Shown here piece by piece: positions 8,857 through 17,903 of a stretch of 64,000 nt of DNA. The position numbers and the translations under genes were made by a program. The DNA comes from Sphingobacteriales bacterium (lineage in GTDB: Bacteria > Bacteroidota > Bacteroidia > Chitinophagales > UBA2359). The stretch lies in contig JADJJT010000003.1 in NCBI GenBank assembly GCA_016706405.1, positions 310,001-374,000 on the forward strand, read 5' to 3'. A model generated the notes under the pieces. The model searched no databases. It was not told where the DNA came from and saw only the letters and a program-made list of their open reading frames with translations. Position 1 is the stretch's first letter. Every line of letters starts with the position of its first letter.

Positions 8857-9435
8857 TTAATTTATTACTTCGTTTTGGTGATTGTTGGCTGTGGTTTCGT
8901 TAGGTGAGGTATCGTCAAGATTCGTTTTTTCGTGCAGTTCAAAGCCATAACTATGTAATGCTCTAATACCATTTTCATCGTAAATGCGGAATAGCTTTTC
9001 AATAGCGTTAGGATTAAATGCTATTTGTTTTATATGCTTTAAATTTTCGGGTATAGGGCTGTTTGTATAAGGTATCCGGATAAAAAAGCGAGGCAAGCGG
9101 CGTTGTGCGGCAAAGCTTTCAAAATAAACCCAAGGATGCCGCTCGGTATTTTCGCCCAACAAAATTAAAACAAACTGCGATTTTCGCAACCGACGCTCAA
9201 TTTTAGGGCGGTTAAACCTACCGTTGGGCAATAAAACAACTTTATCAATTGTTGAAGATACCCGAATGATGTGCTCACTTTGTTGGTAGGACTCTGATTC
9301 CGGTTGCTCGGCCAAATCCGGATTTAATTCTGTTTCATCAGTTTTAAATGGATTATCTTTATGCATCCAACTGCGTATGCGTTTTAAATATCGAAAATCA
9401 GAGGGCTGCAACGCAACAAAAAAGGTTCTTTCCAT
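8857..9435 (-). CDS. ThsB-like TIR domain protein (MTH538/DUF1863 type), stand-alone
   Basis: 192 residues. The N-terminal strand FFVALQPSDFRYLKRIRSWM, then a variable loop, then RFNRPKIERRLRKSQFVLIL (about 94-113) and LLGENTERHPWVYFE (about 112-126) follow the ThsB/MTH538 TIR-like pattern (helix, VLIG-T-R-WV-E). In the Thoeris antiphage system such proteins make a cyclic-ADP-ribose-type signal that activates ThsA. No ThsA-like SIR2/SLOG or other effector gene is adjacent. The C-terminal about 40 residues are polar and probably disordered. Assignment is by motif pattern only. Activity and partner are unknown. Confidence 0.6.
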   Translation of the reverse strand: MERTFFVALQPSDFRYLKRIRSWMHKDNPFKTDETELNPDLAEQPESESYQQSEHIIRVSSTIDKVVLLPNGRFNRPKIERRLRKSQFVLILLGENTERHPWVYFESFAAQRRLPRFFIRIPYTNSPIPENLKHIKQIAFNPNAIEKLFRIYDENGIRALHSYGFELHEKTNLDDTSPNETTANNHQNEVIN

Positions 9436-9703
9436 GTTTAATCGAACTTGTTTACAGTTAACGATGTGTTAAACTTATTATATTACTAAATAAATTGTTT
9501 AGAAATTTATTACTTAAGAAGGCGATTTTGGCTTGTTATTAGCTATATAGGCGGAAAAAGGCGGAAAATTTGGATTGAAATAAGAAAACAGCCATATTGT
9601 GCCGTGAAATTAACACATTTTCATAGAATTGTCATATTTTACTTCCAAAAAGTTTAAACTCATTTTTTATTTTCAATACATTTGTGAACACAACAACCTA
9701 AAA

Positions 9704-10735
9704 ATGTACAAAATTTCGGAAATTGCCAGTTGGATAAATGCAGCTATTGAGGGCGATGCAAGCATATCAGTTAATGGTTTGGGCAAAATTGAAACTGCAC
9801 AGCCAAACGAGCTTAGTTTTATTGCCAACCCTAAATACGAGTCTTTTGCCTATACCACAAAAGCCTCAGCTTTATTAGTTGGGCTGCAATTTACAGCTAC
9901 ACAACCGCTAACTGCTACCCTGCTTAGGGTGCCCGACCCTTATGCGGCAATGGCTGTACTGCTCGAAAAATTTAGCCAACAGCTTCATCCGCAGTCCTTG
10001 CACGAATCGCCGTGTTTTATACACCCAACGGCAAAAATTGGAGAAAATTTATACATAGGTGCGTTTGCCTATATAGGCGAAGGTGCTGTTATTGGCAATG
10101 GGGTAAAAATTTATCCGGGCAGTTATATTGGCCCTCACGTTACAATAAACGAAAATACAATTGTATATGCTGGCGTAAAAATTTATTATGGGTGCAAAAT
10201 TGGCAGCAACTGCATTTTACATGCCGGATGTGTAATAGGAAGCGATGGGTTTGGCTTTGCACCCCGCCCAGACGGTAGTTACCAAAAAATAGCCCAAAAC
10301 GGTATTGTTGTAGTTGGCAATGAGGTAGAAATTGGCGCAAACACTGTTATTGACCGGGCAACCATGGGGGAAACTACTATTGCCGAAGGGGTAAAATTAG
10401 ACAATTTAATTCAGATTGCGCACAATGTTACCATAGGGCAGCATACCGTTATTGCTTCGCAAACGGGCGTATCGGGCAGTACCGAATTGGGCAAATACTG
10501 CACCATAGGTGGCCAGGCAGGTTTTGTTGGCCACATAAAAATTGCCGATTACACTAAAATAGGCGCGCAAAGTGGGGTTTCTAAAAATATTGACACCCCC
10601 AACCAAGTTTGGAATGGGTCGCCTGCTGCCGAATTTAGACAAAATATGCGCTTGTTAGCTGCAATGCGCAAACTTCCGGATTTAATAGAGAAAATAGCAA
10701 ACTTAGAAAGGCAAATCGCAAAAAAAGAAGGGTAA
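9704..10735 (+). CDS. lpxD: UDP-3-O-acylglucosamine N-acyltransferase LpxD
   Basis: 343 residues from the ATG at 9704. The frame extends 25 codons upstream, but homologues begin MYKISEIA-like. The N-terminal uridine-binding domain (NELSFIANPKY) is followed by a left-handed beta-helix of hexapeptide repeats from about residue 100 (IGENLYIGAFAYIGEGAVIG). The catalytic His lies in IQIAHNVTIGQHTVIAS, and the C-terminus is helical. It transfers a 3-hydroxyacyl chain from ACP to UDP-3-O-acylglucosamine in lipid A synthesis, in the cytosol. In many Bacteroidota lpxD is followed by lpxC-fabZ and lpxA, but here only cutA follows, 22 bases downstream. Confidence 0.95.
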   Translation: MYKISEIASWINAAIEGDASISVNGLGKIETAQPNELSFIANPKYESFAYTTKASALLVGLQFTATQPLTATLLRVPDPYAAMAVLLEKFSQQLHPQSLHESPCFIHPTAKIGENLYIGAFAYIGEGAVIGNGVKIYPGSYIGPHVTINENTIVYAGVKIYYGCKIGSNCILHAGCVIGSDGFGFAPRPDGSYQKIAQNGIVVVGNEVEIGANTVIDRATMGETTIAEGVKLDNLIQIAHNVTIGQHTVIASQTGVSGSTELGKYCTIGGQAGFVGHIKIADYTKIGAQSGVSKNIDTPNQVWNGSPAAEFRQNMRLLAAMRKLPDLIEKIANLERQIAKKEG

Positions 10736-10757
10736 ACTATATCATTATAATTTGGGT

Positions 10758-11066
10758 ATGGCAATTTTATTATTTTATGTTACACATGCTAACAACCAGG
10801 CAGCTGTTGAGGTTGTAGAAACACTGATAAACAAAAAACTTATCGCGTGCGGCAATATTTTTCCGATTAACAGCATGTATTTTTGGGGCGGTGCGCTGCA
10901 AAACGACCATGAATTTGTAAGTATCTTAAAAACCATACCCACAAAAAAATCAGCTGTTTTGCTGGCCTTAAAGGAATTACACCCTTACGAAACTCCTTGT
11001 TTTATTAGCTGGCAGGCAGACGCAAACCCCGAGTATGCACAATGGGTTGCGCAATGTGTTGCATAG
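10758..11066 (+). CDS. cutA: CutA1-like divalent cation tolerance protein
   Basis: 102 residues from ATG 10758. The family signatures are present: INKKLIACGNIFPINSMYFW near residues 23-42, the central WGG, and KELHPYETPCFISW towards the C-terminus. CutA1 forms very stable cytosolic trimers linked to divalent metal tolerance; its exact biochemical function is debated. Placed 22 bases after lpxD, so probably co-transcribed with it. Confidence 0.93.
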   Translation: MAILLFYVTHANNQAAVEVVETLINKKLIACGNIFPINSMYFWGGALQNDHEFVSILKTIPTKKSAVLLALKELHPYETPCFISWQADANPEYAQWVAQCVA

Positions 11067-11098
11067 CAGCGCTATTTATTTTACCTGGTCTGGTTTAA

Positions 11099-11956
11099 TT
11101 AATACAAATCGTCTAAACCAAGCGATAAATATTTATATACGGCAATACGGGTGCTTACCCAAGAAATAACGACTCCGGCAAACAACATAATAGCACAAAG
11201 CCCTATGAAGGGCGAATTTGACATTAGTTTAGATAATTCGGGAATTTGATAATGGAGAAATGCCCTAACTCCCCAAACCAAAATTATAGCAATAATTGCA
11301 CTTATAAGTCCGTAAAATGCTGCCTGCCGGGTAAATGGCTGGGCAATGAAACTGCGTGTGGCACCTACCAAATCCATACTGCGCACTAAAAACCGGTTAG
11401 CATACATTGACAATTTTATTGTATTATCAATCATAAAAAAAGTTGCTAGAACAAATAAAAAAAGCATAATTGCGCCAATTATATTGTATTGGTGTAATTT
11501 TCCCCACATAGCATCTAAAAGCGGCATATAATAATGTACTTCTTGAATTGGTGGGTGGGTTAGCAATTTTTTTTCTATTTGTATTAAGCTATCGGGTTGT
11601 ACCCATCCGGCATTTAACTTAATTAGGTACGAGGCAAACAAAGGGTTAAAACCATCTAATACTGGTCTAAAATCCTCTCCGGTTTTGGCAATGTAATCGG
11701 CAACGGCATCTTCTTTGCTGAGGTAGGTTATTTTTTTTATAAATGGACTTTTTTTAAGTTGTGGCAGTAGCGAGTCGGCTTGTGCTGGTGTTGTTTCTTC
11801 GGTTAATATGGCAGTTAGTTCAAAGTCTTCTTTTAATAGGCCACTTAGTGTATCGGTATAAATAAAAGCTAGGCCAAAGCAACCCATTACAAACAAGGTT
11901 ACGGCTATACTAATTACAATGGTATGGACGTTTTTAATTCGAAGACCTTTTTTCAT
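11099..11956 (-). CDS. ftsX: cell division protein FtsX
   Basis: 285 residues with four membrane segments (about 12-34, 165-185, 215-235, 255-275). A large extracytoplasmic domain between the first two carries the FtsX pattern (ELTAILTEETTPAQADSL ... KITYLSKEDAVADYIAKTGE). The MDLVGATRSFIAQPFTRQAA segment matches the FtsX/MacB core. FtsEX controls peptidoglycan hydrolases at the septum. As in many Bacteroidota, ftsE is not adjacent. Converges with cutA, 32 bases apart. Confidence 0.92.
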   Translation of the reverse strand: MKKGLRIKNVHTIVISIAVTLFVMGCFGLAFIYTDTLSGLLKEDFELTAILTEETTPAQADSLLPQLKKSPFIKKITYLSKEDAVADYIAKTGEDFRPVLDGFNPLFASYLIKLNAGWVQPDSLIQIEKKLLTHPPIQEVHYYMPLLDAMWGKLHQYNIIGAIMLFLFVLATFFMIDNTIKLSMYANRFLVRSMDLVGATRSFIAQPFTRQAAFYGLISAIIAIILVWGVRAFLHYQIPELSKLMSNSPFIGLCAIMLFAGVVISWVSTRIAVYKYLSLGLDDLY

Positions 11957-11995
11957 ATCCGATTAAATTTATAAAATCATGGTGTCGCTTAAAAT

Positions 11996-12748
11996 TTAAA
12001 TAGCATCATCATTCGTAGTTCGATCGATACATTCAACAAAAAATGAATCATCCGGATTATTGAGATTTAGCCCAAACAATGCCCCATATGTTGGAGAATC
12101 ATCATTCAAAATTGGAGCTTCCACTTTCAGTTGGTAAACACATCCGTTGTCAATATTAATAATATTTGTATTTAATTGGTTTTTAATTTCGCCTTTAGTA
12201 ATTGGCGTATGCCCATGTACAATTTTTTTAGGTGCTATCCATTCGGGTTTTAAATTATGGTACCATCTTCTAATCCAAAGCATTGACTCTTTGTCTTGCA
12301 ATACTTCGTTAAAATTATTTTTTTGACTAAAGTCGAATCCGGCATGAACTAAATAATAATCCGGAAGTTCGATATAATAATTTAAACTTTTACAAAAATT
12401 AATATATTTTTCCGGAATCAAATCCGGATTTAAGACACCAAAACTCATCAAAGTCTCTCGTTGTCCGTTATGTTCCCATTTATAATGCCAGTTATCTTCG
12501 TTGGCTATGGTTTTAAGCATTAAATCTTCGTGGTTTCCTTTTAGGCAAAAAACTTTATACCCACTCGCTTGCAATTGCCATATATAGTCAAAAACACCTT
12601 TGCTATCGGGGCCGCGGTCAATATAGTCGCCCAATAAATACAATTCGTCGTTAGGTTTAAGTTTAATATACTGCTCAACAGCCAAACGAAATGTTTTTGC
12701 GCAACCATGAATATCAGACATGGCATAGCGATTGACAACAGAACTCAT
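11996..12748 (-). CDS. PPP-family metallophosphoesterase (serine/threonine phosphatase or ApaH-like)
   Basis: 250 residues from the ATG at 12748 (MSSVVNRYAMSDIHG). A longer frame to 12799 is possible but adds an unlikely N-terminus. All PPP metal-binding motifs are present: DIHG, GDYIDRGPDS, GNHE and a late HGHTP. It hydrolyses phosphate esters with two metal ions; candidates are phosphoproteins or diadenosine tetraphosphate. The length is close to bacterial serine/threonine phosphatases and to ApaH, and sequence alone does not decide between them. Contains three TCCGGA sites within 70 bases (12360-12428). Confidence 0.88.
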   Translation of the reverse strand: MSSVVNRYAMSDIHGCAKTFRLAVEQYIKLKPNDELYLLGDYIDRGPDSKGVFDYIWQLQASGYKVFCLKGNHEDLMLKTIANEDNWHYKWEHNGQRETLMSFGVLNPDLIPEKYINFCKSLNYYIELPDYYLVHAGFDFSQKNNFNEVLQDKESMLWIRRWYHNLKPEWIAPKKIVHGHTPITKGEIKNQLNTNIINIDNGCVYQLKVEAPILNDDSPTYGALFGLNLNNPDDSFFVECIDRTTNDDAI

Positions 12749-12968
12749 ATTGAATTTTACGACTAAATCAGGTGAAATATTCAAATAGGCAGTAAGCAAA
12801 TTGAATACAAAATTAATAAGAAACGGTTAAATATCAAGCAAGAAATAGCCTTATTATTTACTTTTCGGCTTATTTAGTGGCTTTTATTCCGGATTTGTAA
12901 TTGACTATTGAAAATTTACCTTAATTTTGGGTTTAATTAGTTTTTATTCAAATCATATCAATTAAATT

Positions 12969-13964
12969 ATGTATAAAAATATTGCCTTATTGCTTATTTG
13001 TTTTGCTTGCTTTTCGGTGGCAGCGCAGGCCGGTCAATACCTTAATTTAGACTTCAAGCATTTGTTTAACGATGCAAAGTTTGAACTTAATACCGAGTAC
13101 ATTAACAACAACGGCCACAATTTAAAATTTACCCGTTTAAACTACTACCTTTCGGGTTTTACAATTACCCACGATGGCGGCCAAACTACCACCCTTAAAG
13201 ACACTTATTTGTTGGTAACAGAAAAAGGTGGCTTGCAAAGTTTGGGCGAAGTTGAATTTACAAATATCGAAGGAATTAGTTTTTACGTTGGTGTAGATAA
13301 GTATGCTAATCACGGCGACCCCGCACAATACCCAAACAAACATCCGTTGTCATTAAAATCGCCTTCGATGCACTGGGGTTGGGCTGCGGGTTATATTTTT
13401 ACAGCCTTAGATGGCAAAAGCGATACGGGCGACAAATCGTTTAATACAAATTTTGAATATCATGTTGTAGGAGACGAGTTTTATTCAGCCGTAAATATTA
13501 CAAGCAAAAATGCCGTAAAAGGTATAAATGGCGTAACTGTATCGGTTAGCGTTGATGTAGCGCAATGGGTAAAAGATGCCGATTTTGTTGCCAACAGCAT
13601 TATACATGGCGGCGGCCCTTATATTGCTGCCTTTATGAAAAATATAATTAACAATCCCGTATTTTTTGAAACTCAAGGTTTTAACAATATTGACAACCCC
13701 TTGCGCGATGGCGAGGTAAAAATAGGCTGTGTACCCGGAGCTTATTGCGCTAATATGGTTTATACTTTTGCCAATTTGCCATTTATTAGCGTATATGTTT
13801 ACAATATTAGTGGCCAATTAGTTGAATTACAGCCCAAACTACCCGCTCAAGGACAGGTTACAATTGCCAACAATTTGCCATCCGGACGTTATTTCATTAA
13901 AATTACCGACGCAGCCAACAACCAAAGAGCCATCCACCAGTCGTCAGTAACATTAGTAAAATAG
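12969..13964 (+). CDS. MbnP-like secreted protein with T9SS sorting domain
   Basis: 331 residues. Signal peptide MYKNIALLLICFACFSVAAQ. Residues 25-230 show the MbnP pattern (LNLDFKHLFND, YYLSGFTITHDGG, ISFYVGVDKYANHGDPAQYP, SPSMHWGWAAGYIFTALDGK), a family related to the copper-associated MbnP proteins of methanobactin loci. The last about 75 residues (VYVYNISGQLVELQ ... NLPSGRYFIKITD) are a type IX secretion type-A sorting domain. It is therefore probably exported across the outer membrane and may bind metal (inference). No MbnH-like cytochrome peroxidase gene lies beside it. A TCCGGA hairpin follows at 14039. Confidence 0.85.
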   Translation: MYKNIALLLICFACFSVAAQAGQYLNLDFKHLFNDAKFELNTEYINNNGHNLKFTRLNYYLSGFTITHDGGQTTTLKDTYLLVTEKGGLQSLGEVEFTNIEGISFYVGVDKYANHGDPAQYPNKHPLSLKSPSMHWGWAAGYIFTALDGKSDTGDKSFNTNFEYHVVGDEFYSAVNITSKNAVKGINGVTVSVSVDVAQWVKDADFVANSIIHGGGPYIAAFMKNIINNPVFFETQGFNNIDNPLRDGEVKIGCVPGAYCANMVYTFANLPFISVYVYNISGQLVELQPKLPAQGQVTIANNLPSGRYFIKITDAANNQRAIHQSSVTLVK

Positions 13965-14038
13965 ACATTAAATATAGCGAGTGCCAATTGATATAGCTTA
14001 TATTGGCAGACTATAAATTGCAGCCCCATAAAAAAAAC

Positions 14039-14066
14039 ATCCGGAGGAAACTAAATTTCTCCGGAT
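14039..14066. terminator. hairpin terminator built from two TCCGGA copies
   Basis: Stem ATCCGGAG..AAA / TTT.CTCCGGAT with one bulge, flanked by A-rich and T-rich runs. It lies between the convergent MbnP-like gene and a small lipoprotein gene, so it may work in both directions. Confidence 0.7.
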
Positions 14067-14150
14067 ATTTATTTTTATTGATGCCGAAATAAAGCTACAT
14101 AAACTACACACAACTTAGTTTCGATATGTGTATTTTTGCGCCTTGTTTGT

Positions 14151-14360
14151 TTAGCAATCTATGTCGGTAATAACTGGCTGCGGAACAACGGCAGGTTGCT
14201 GCTCGGTTTGTTGGGTTATACGCCCGGGGCAGCCATAACCACGGCCACCGTAACCGCCGCCATAATAGCCGCGCTGGCACGAACTTAACAAAACGGCCAT
14301 TACAGCCAAAAAAGCAAACATTGCTACAAAGGATTTAATATTTAATGATGTGATTTTCAT
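14151..14360 (-). CDS. small Gly/Tyr-rich lipoprotein
   Basis: 69 residues. An N-terminal hydrophobic signal (FVAMFAFLAVMAVLLSSC) ends in a lipobox with Cys 28. A Gly-Tyr-rich segment (GYYGGGYGGRGYGC) and a Gln/Pro-rich C-terminus follow. No known family recognised. A minus-strand TACCTTTG box at 14522-14529 could drive it. Small surface lipoproteins of this composition are common in Bacteroidota. Confidence 0.65.
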   Translation of the reverse strand: MKITSLNIKSFVAMFAFLAVMAVLLSSCQRGYYGGGYGGRGYGCPGRITQQTEQQPAVVPQPVITDIDC

Positions 14361-14571
14361 TGCTTAAAGCAAATTAATGTTGAACAATATAAAAGTAAAG
14401 GTTCAATCAAATAGCAAAATATAGTTTTTTTTGTTTGTTTTTTGTGATACGATTAATTATACATTACTTGTTAAGACGATGTATAAAAGTAAAAGTTACA
14501 TTATAACGTAAAAATTTTGCACAAAGGTACATAAAATTGTGCAAACTAATAAATATTTTTATTTTTAAACT

Positions 14572-15936
14572 ATGCGAATACATTTTACCGCTATTGGCGG
14601 CAGCATTATGCACCAGTTGGCAATAGCATTACACCATAAAGGTTATATTGTAACAGGCTCGGATGATGAAATTTTTGAACCAGCAAAAAGCAATTTAAAA
14701 CAATTTGGTTTGTTGCCCAAACAAGAGGGTTGGTTTGCCGAAAAAATTCATCCGGATAAAATTGATGTTTTAATAGTTGGAATGCACGCCCGTAAAGACA
14801 ATCCGGAGTTGCAGAGAGCCATCTCCCTTAAAATTCCGGTTTTATCTTACCCAGAGTTTTTGTATCAGCAGTCGCAGCATCAAACGCGGGTTGTAATTGC
14901 CGGCAGCCACGGCAAAACAACCACTACCGCCATGGTAATACACGTGCTAAACGCTTGCCGGCAAAGTTTTGACTATGCCGTTGGTGCTAAAATTGAGGGC
15001 TTACCTTTTGCCGTTCAATTTTCCCCAAAAGCACCTGTTATTGTAATTGAAGGAGACGAATACTTGGCCTCGCCCCTGCACCCGCAGCCCAAAATTGCTT
15101 TTTACCACCCCCAAATTGCTTTGCTAAATGGTATTGCTTGGGATCATATCAATGTTTTCCCTACTTACGAGGCATACCTCGCCGCCTTTAGCCAGTTTTT
15201 ACAAGACATGCAGCCCGGCCATTTTTTAGCCTACAACGCCACCGACCCCGAAGTATGCCGCTTGGTAAACTTGTACGGGCAACATTTGCAGCTAAAACCT
15301 TATGGTATTCATAAGCACAAAATATTACCCAACGGAAAAACAGTGCTTTTAACCCCAAACGGCGAGCAACCCGTTGCTATATTTGGCTCTCATAATCTTA
15401 TAAACTTAGCAGGTGCTTTAACTATTTGTCAGGAATTAGGCATTACAAATCAGCAGTTTTACCAGGCAATCTCTAATTTTACCGGAGCCGGCAACCGCTT
15501 AGAAACCCTCGCCTTGAAGTCAAATTTTGCCATTTTCAAAGATTTTGCCCACGCCCCCAGCAAGGTAAAGGCTACAACCAATGCCGTTGCCAATCAATTT
15601 AAACAGCGCACCACCATTGCTTGTTTTGAATTGCATACTTTCAGCAGTTTAAATCCGGAATTTTTACCCCATTATCGCCATACTTTAAACAATGCCCAGC
15701 AGGCAATCGTGTATTTTAATGCCCACACCTTCGAAATAAAAAAAATCCCCCCACTTAGCCCCAACGCAGTAGCCGCCGCTTTTGACCACCCCAATTTGCA
15801 GGTTATTACAAACAGTGCCGACTTAGCTAAAGCACTGCAAACAATTAAATTACAGGATGCAAATCTGCTATTAATGAGTTCTGGAAATTTTGGAGGGCTA
15901 AACTGGCAAGAAATTTGGCCAAACGCACTTAAATAA
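14572..15936 (+). CDS. mpl: Mpl-type muropeptide ligase
   Basis: 454 residues with Mur-ligase architecture. N-terminal Rossmann-like domain HFTAIGGSIMHQLAIALHHK, then TGSDDEIFEPAKSNLKQFG, typical of Mpl. ATP-binding P-loop GSHGKTTTT at 111-119; central domain with VIVIEGDEYLASP; C-terminal domain with FKDFAHAPSKVKAT. Mpl joins UDP-N-acetylmuramate to the recycled tripeptide L-Ala-gamma-D-Glu-meso-DAP in the cytosol, for peptidoglycan recycling. Distinguished from MurC by the DDEIFEP segment and the DFAHAPSKV motif. Confidence 0.94.
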   Translation: MRIHFTAIGGSIMHQLAIALHHKGYIVTGSDDEIFEPAKSNLKQFGLLPKQEGWFAEKIHPDKIDVLIVGMHARKDNPELQRAISLKIPVLSYPEFLYQQSQHQTRVVIAGSHGKTTTTAMVIHVLNACRQSFDYAVGAKIEGLPFAVQFSPKAPVIVIEGDEYLASPLHPQPKIAFYHPQIALLNGIAWDHINVFPTYEAYLAAFSQFLQDMQPGHFLAYNATDPEVCRLVNLYGQHLQLKPYGIHKHKILPNGKTVLLTPNGEQPVAIFGSHNLINLAGALTICQELGITNQQFYQAISNFTGAGNRLETLALKSNFAIFKDFAHAPSKVKATTNAVANQFKQRTTIACFELHTFSSLNPEFLPHYRHTLNNAQQAIVYFNAHTFEIKKIPPLSPNAVAAAFDHPNLQVITNSADLAKALQTIKLQDANLLLMSSGNFGGLNWQEIWPNALK

Positions 15937-15943
15937 ATTACTG

Positions 15944-15951
15944 TATCTTTG
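15944..15951 (+). promoter_or_regulatory. Bacteroidota -7 box (TATCTTTG) upstream of the exonuclease gene
   Basis: TAnnTTTG match just after the mpl stop, 77 bases before the next start. Two TCCGGA sites (15962 and 15984) lie between box and gene. Confidence 0.5.
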
Positions 15952-16027
15952 CCCTTATTTATCCGGATATAAAAAAGTAACTATCCGGATGAGCCTCAAA
16001 TTATATTTGCCGTTATAATCCAATAAA

Positions 16028-16849
16028 ATGGACCTATTTTCTGAAGTTCAAATTCAAACGCAACAAGCCAACAATTTTATTATACCGCTGCAACGCCCCT
16101 TAGCCATTTTAGACCTTGAAACAACAGGCTTAAGCCTAAGTAGCGATCGTATAGTAGAGATTTGCATCTTAAAAATAATACCATCGGGCGAACAGGTTTG
16201 GTTCGAGCAGCGCATTAACCCCACCATTCCAATTCCGCCAAAAGTATCGGCTATACATGGAATTTACGACCACGACGTAGCCGACAAACCCACCTTTGCA
16301 CAGCTTGGGCAAACTATATTTGATTTTTTGACAAATTGCGATTTTGGAGGTTATAACTCAAATTTTTTTGATATTCCGATGTTAAACGAAGAATTTTTGC
16401 GCTTAGAATTAAATTTACAATTAGACAGTCGAAAATTTGTTGATGTTTTCCGGATATTTCAAAAAATGGAACCCCGCGATTTAAAAGCTGCCTACCAGTT
16501 TTACTGCGGCAAACAATTGGAAAATGCGCACAGTGCCCGTGCCGATGTGGCCGCAACTTGGGAAGTATTGCAAAGCCAGTTAGAAAAATATACCCAAATT
16601 AGTCGCGATATGAACGATTTGCATACATTTACCGCCGAAGATAACCGCTTTGTTGATTTAGGGCGAAGAATGGTGTACGAGGGTAAAGATATATTGTTTA
16701 ATTTTGGCAAATATAAAGGGCAATCTGTCGAAAAAGTACTTAAAGAAAACCCACAATATTACGATTGGATACTTAAAGGCGATTTTTTGCTCGACACCAA
16801 AAATAAACTCCGCGAAATTATGCTGCGCATTAAATATAATACCAAATAA
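16028..16849 (+). CDS. DnaQ-like DEDDh 3'-5' exonuclease with ExoX-like C-terminus
   Basis: 273 residues. Exo I motif AILDLETTGL (about 26-35), Exo II around GGYNSNFFDIPMLNEEF (about 107-123), and Exo III with HSARADVAAT (about 174-183), giving the DEDDh set. The C-terminal FNFGKYKGQSVEKVLKENP domain (about 225-243) is the small domain found in exodeoxyribonuclease X-like and related enzymes. A cytosolic 3'-5' DNA exonuclease, either a proofreading-type or repair enzyme. No polymerase alpha gene is adjacent, so a repair role is as likely as replication. Confidence 0.9.
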   Translation: MDLFSEVQIQTQQANNFIIPLQRPLAILDLETTGLSLSSDRIVEICILKIIPSGEQVWFEQRINPTIPIPPKVSAIHGIYDHDVADKPTFAQLGQTIFDFLTNCDFGGYNSNFFDIPMLNEEFLRLELNLQLDSRKFVDVFRIFQKMEPRDLKAAYQFYCGKQLENAHSARADVAATWEVLQSQLEKYTQISRDMNDLHTFTAEDNRFVDLGRRMVYEGKDILFNFGKYKGQSVEKVLKENPQYYDWILKGDFLLDTKNKLREIMLRIKYNTK

Positions 16850-17059
16850 ATAAGTGAACCTCAAAAAAAAAATACTTTTTTTAAGATGCAAAAAACATTT
16901 TACGCTCTTTGGGAGTTTGGTTTTGTAAACTCAAACAACTACCACGCCAAAGCATTGCCAGGTTATAAGTAAGTTTTTAACACAATAGAACCTGCAAGAG
17001 TTTATCCGTTTTTTGTCAAATAATTGTTTCTAACCCTGTTTACCCAGTCCCTTTTTGTT

Positions 17060-17821
17060 TTGTCAACCAGCCTTGTTATTATACCCACCTATAACGAAAA
17101 AGACAATATTTCTGCCATTATACAAGCGGTAATGGAGCAGCCGCGCCCCTTCGAGTTGTTAATAATAGACGATGGCTCGCCCGATGGTACTGCTGGTATT
17201 GTAAAAACGCTTATCAGTAACCAAACCTACGGGCAACGTTTGCACCTGCTTGAACGAAGCGGCAAATTAGGCTTGGGTACAGCGTATATTACCGGATTTA
17301 AATGGGCTTTACAACGCAATATCTACGACTGTATCATCGAGATGGATGCCGATTTTTCACATAATCCAGCCGATTTGCCCCACCTTTACGATGCCTGTAT
17401 GGTGCCCAATGATAAGAACAAAAAAACTGCCGACGTAGCTATCGGCTCGCGGTATATTAAAGGAGGAGGTGTTAAAAATTGGCCCACAAACCGAGTTCTA
17501 ATGTCAAAATATGCCTCGTATTACGTGCGTGCAGTTACATGGATGCCCGTACATGACACTACCGCCGGATTTGTATGCTACCGTGCCCATGTATTGAAAG
17601 CTATTGATTTAGATAAAATAAGGTTTATTGGCTATGCTTTCCAAATTGAGATGAAGTTTGCCGCTTGGCAACTTGGTTTTAAACTAACCGAAGTGCCAAT
17701 TATTTTTGCCGACCGCGTATATGGCGAATCAAAAATGAGTACTAAAATTTTTAGCGAAGCCTTTTTAGGTGTGCTCAAAATGCGTTGGTTGGGCTTTTTC
17801 AAATCGTATCGCAGCAAATAA
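17060..17821 (+). CDS. GT2-family polyprenol monophosphomannose synthase-like glycosyltransferase
   Basis: About 254 residues from a TTG at 17060 (MSTSLVIIPTYNEKDNI). No ATG is available, and the open frame reaches 17024. GT-A motifs: VIIPTYNE, LLIIDDGSPDGT, and IIEMDADFSHNP as the DxD region. The whole pattern, including GLGTAYITGFKWAL and FQIEMKFAAWQLGFKLTEVP, matches dolichol/polyprenol-phosphate mannose synthases. They transfer a hexose from a nucleotide sugar to polyprenyl phosphate at the inner membrane. No C-terminal membrane segment is seen. Donor sugar not determined. Confidence 0.88.
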   Translation: MSTSLVIIPTYNEKDNISAIIQAVMEQPRPFELLIIDDGSPDGTAGIVKTLISNQTYGQRLHLLERSGKLGLGTAYITGFKWALQRNIYDCIIEMDADFSHNPADLPHLYDACMVPNDKNKKTADVAIGSRYIKGGGVKNWPTNRVLMSKYASYYVRAVTWMPVHDTTAGFVCYRAHVLKAIDLDKIRFIGYAFQIEMKFAAWQLGFKLTEVPIIFADRVYGESKMSTKIFSEAFLGVLKMRWLGFFKSYRSK

Positions 17822-17903
17822 AACACGTCAAATTAACCACCCACAATTACTGCAAACTAAAGCATCCTCTTATTAAATTAAGTTCAAATTAGTAAATTTT
17901 ATT

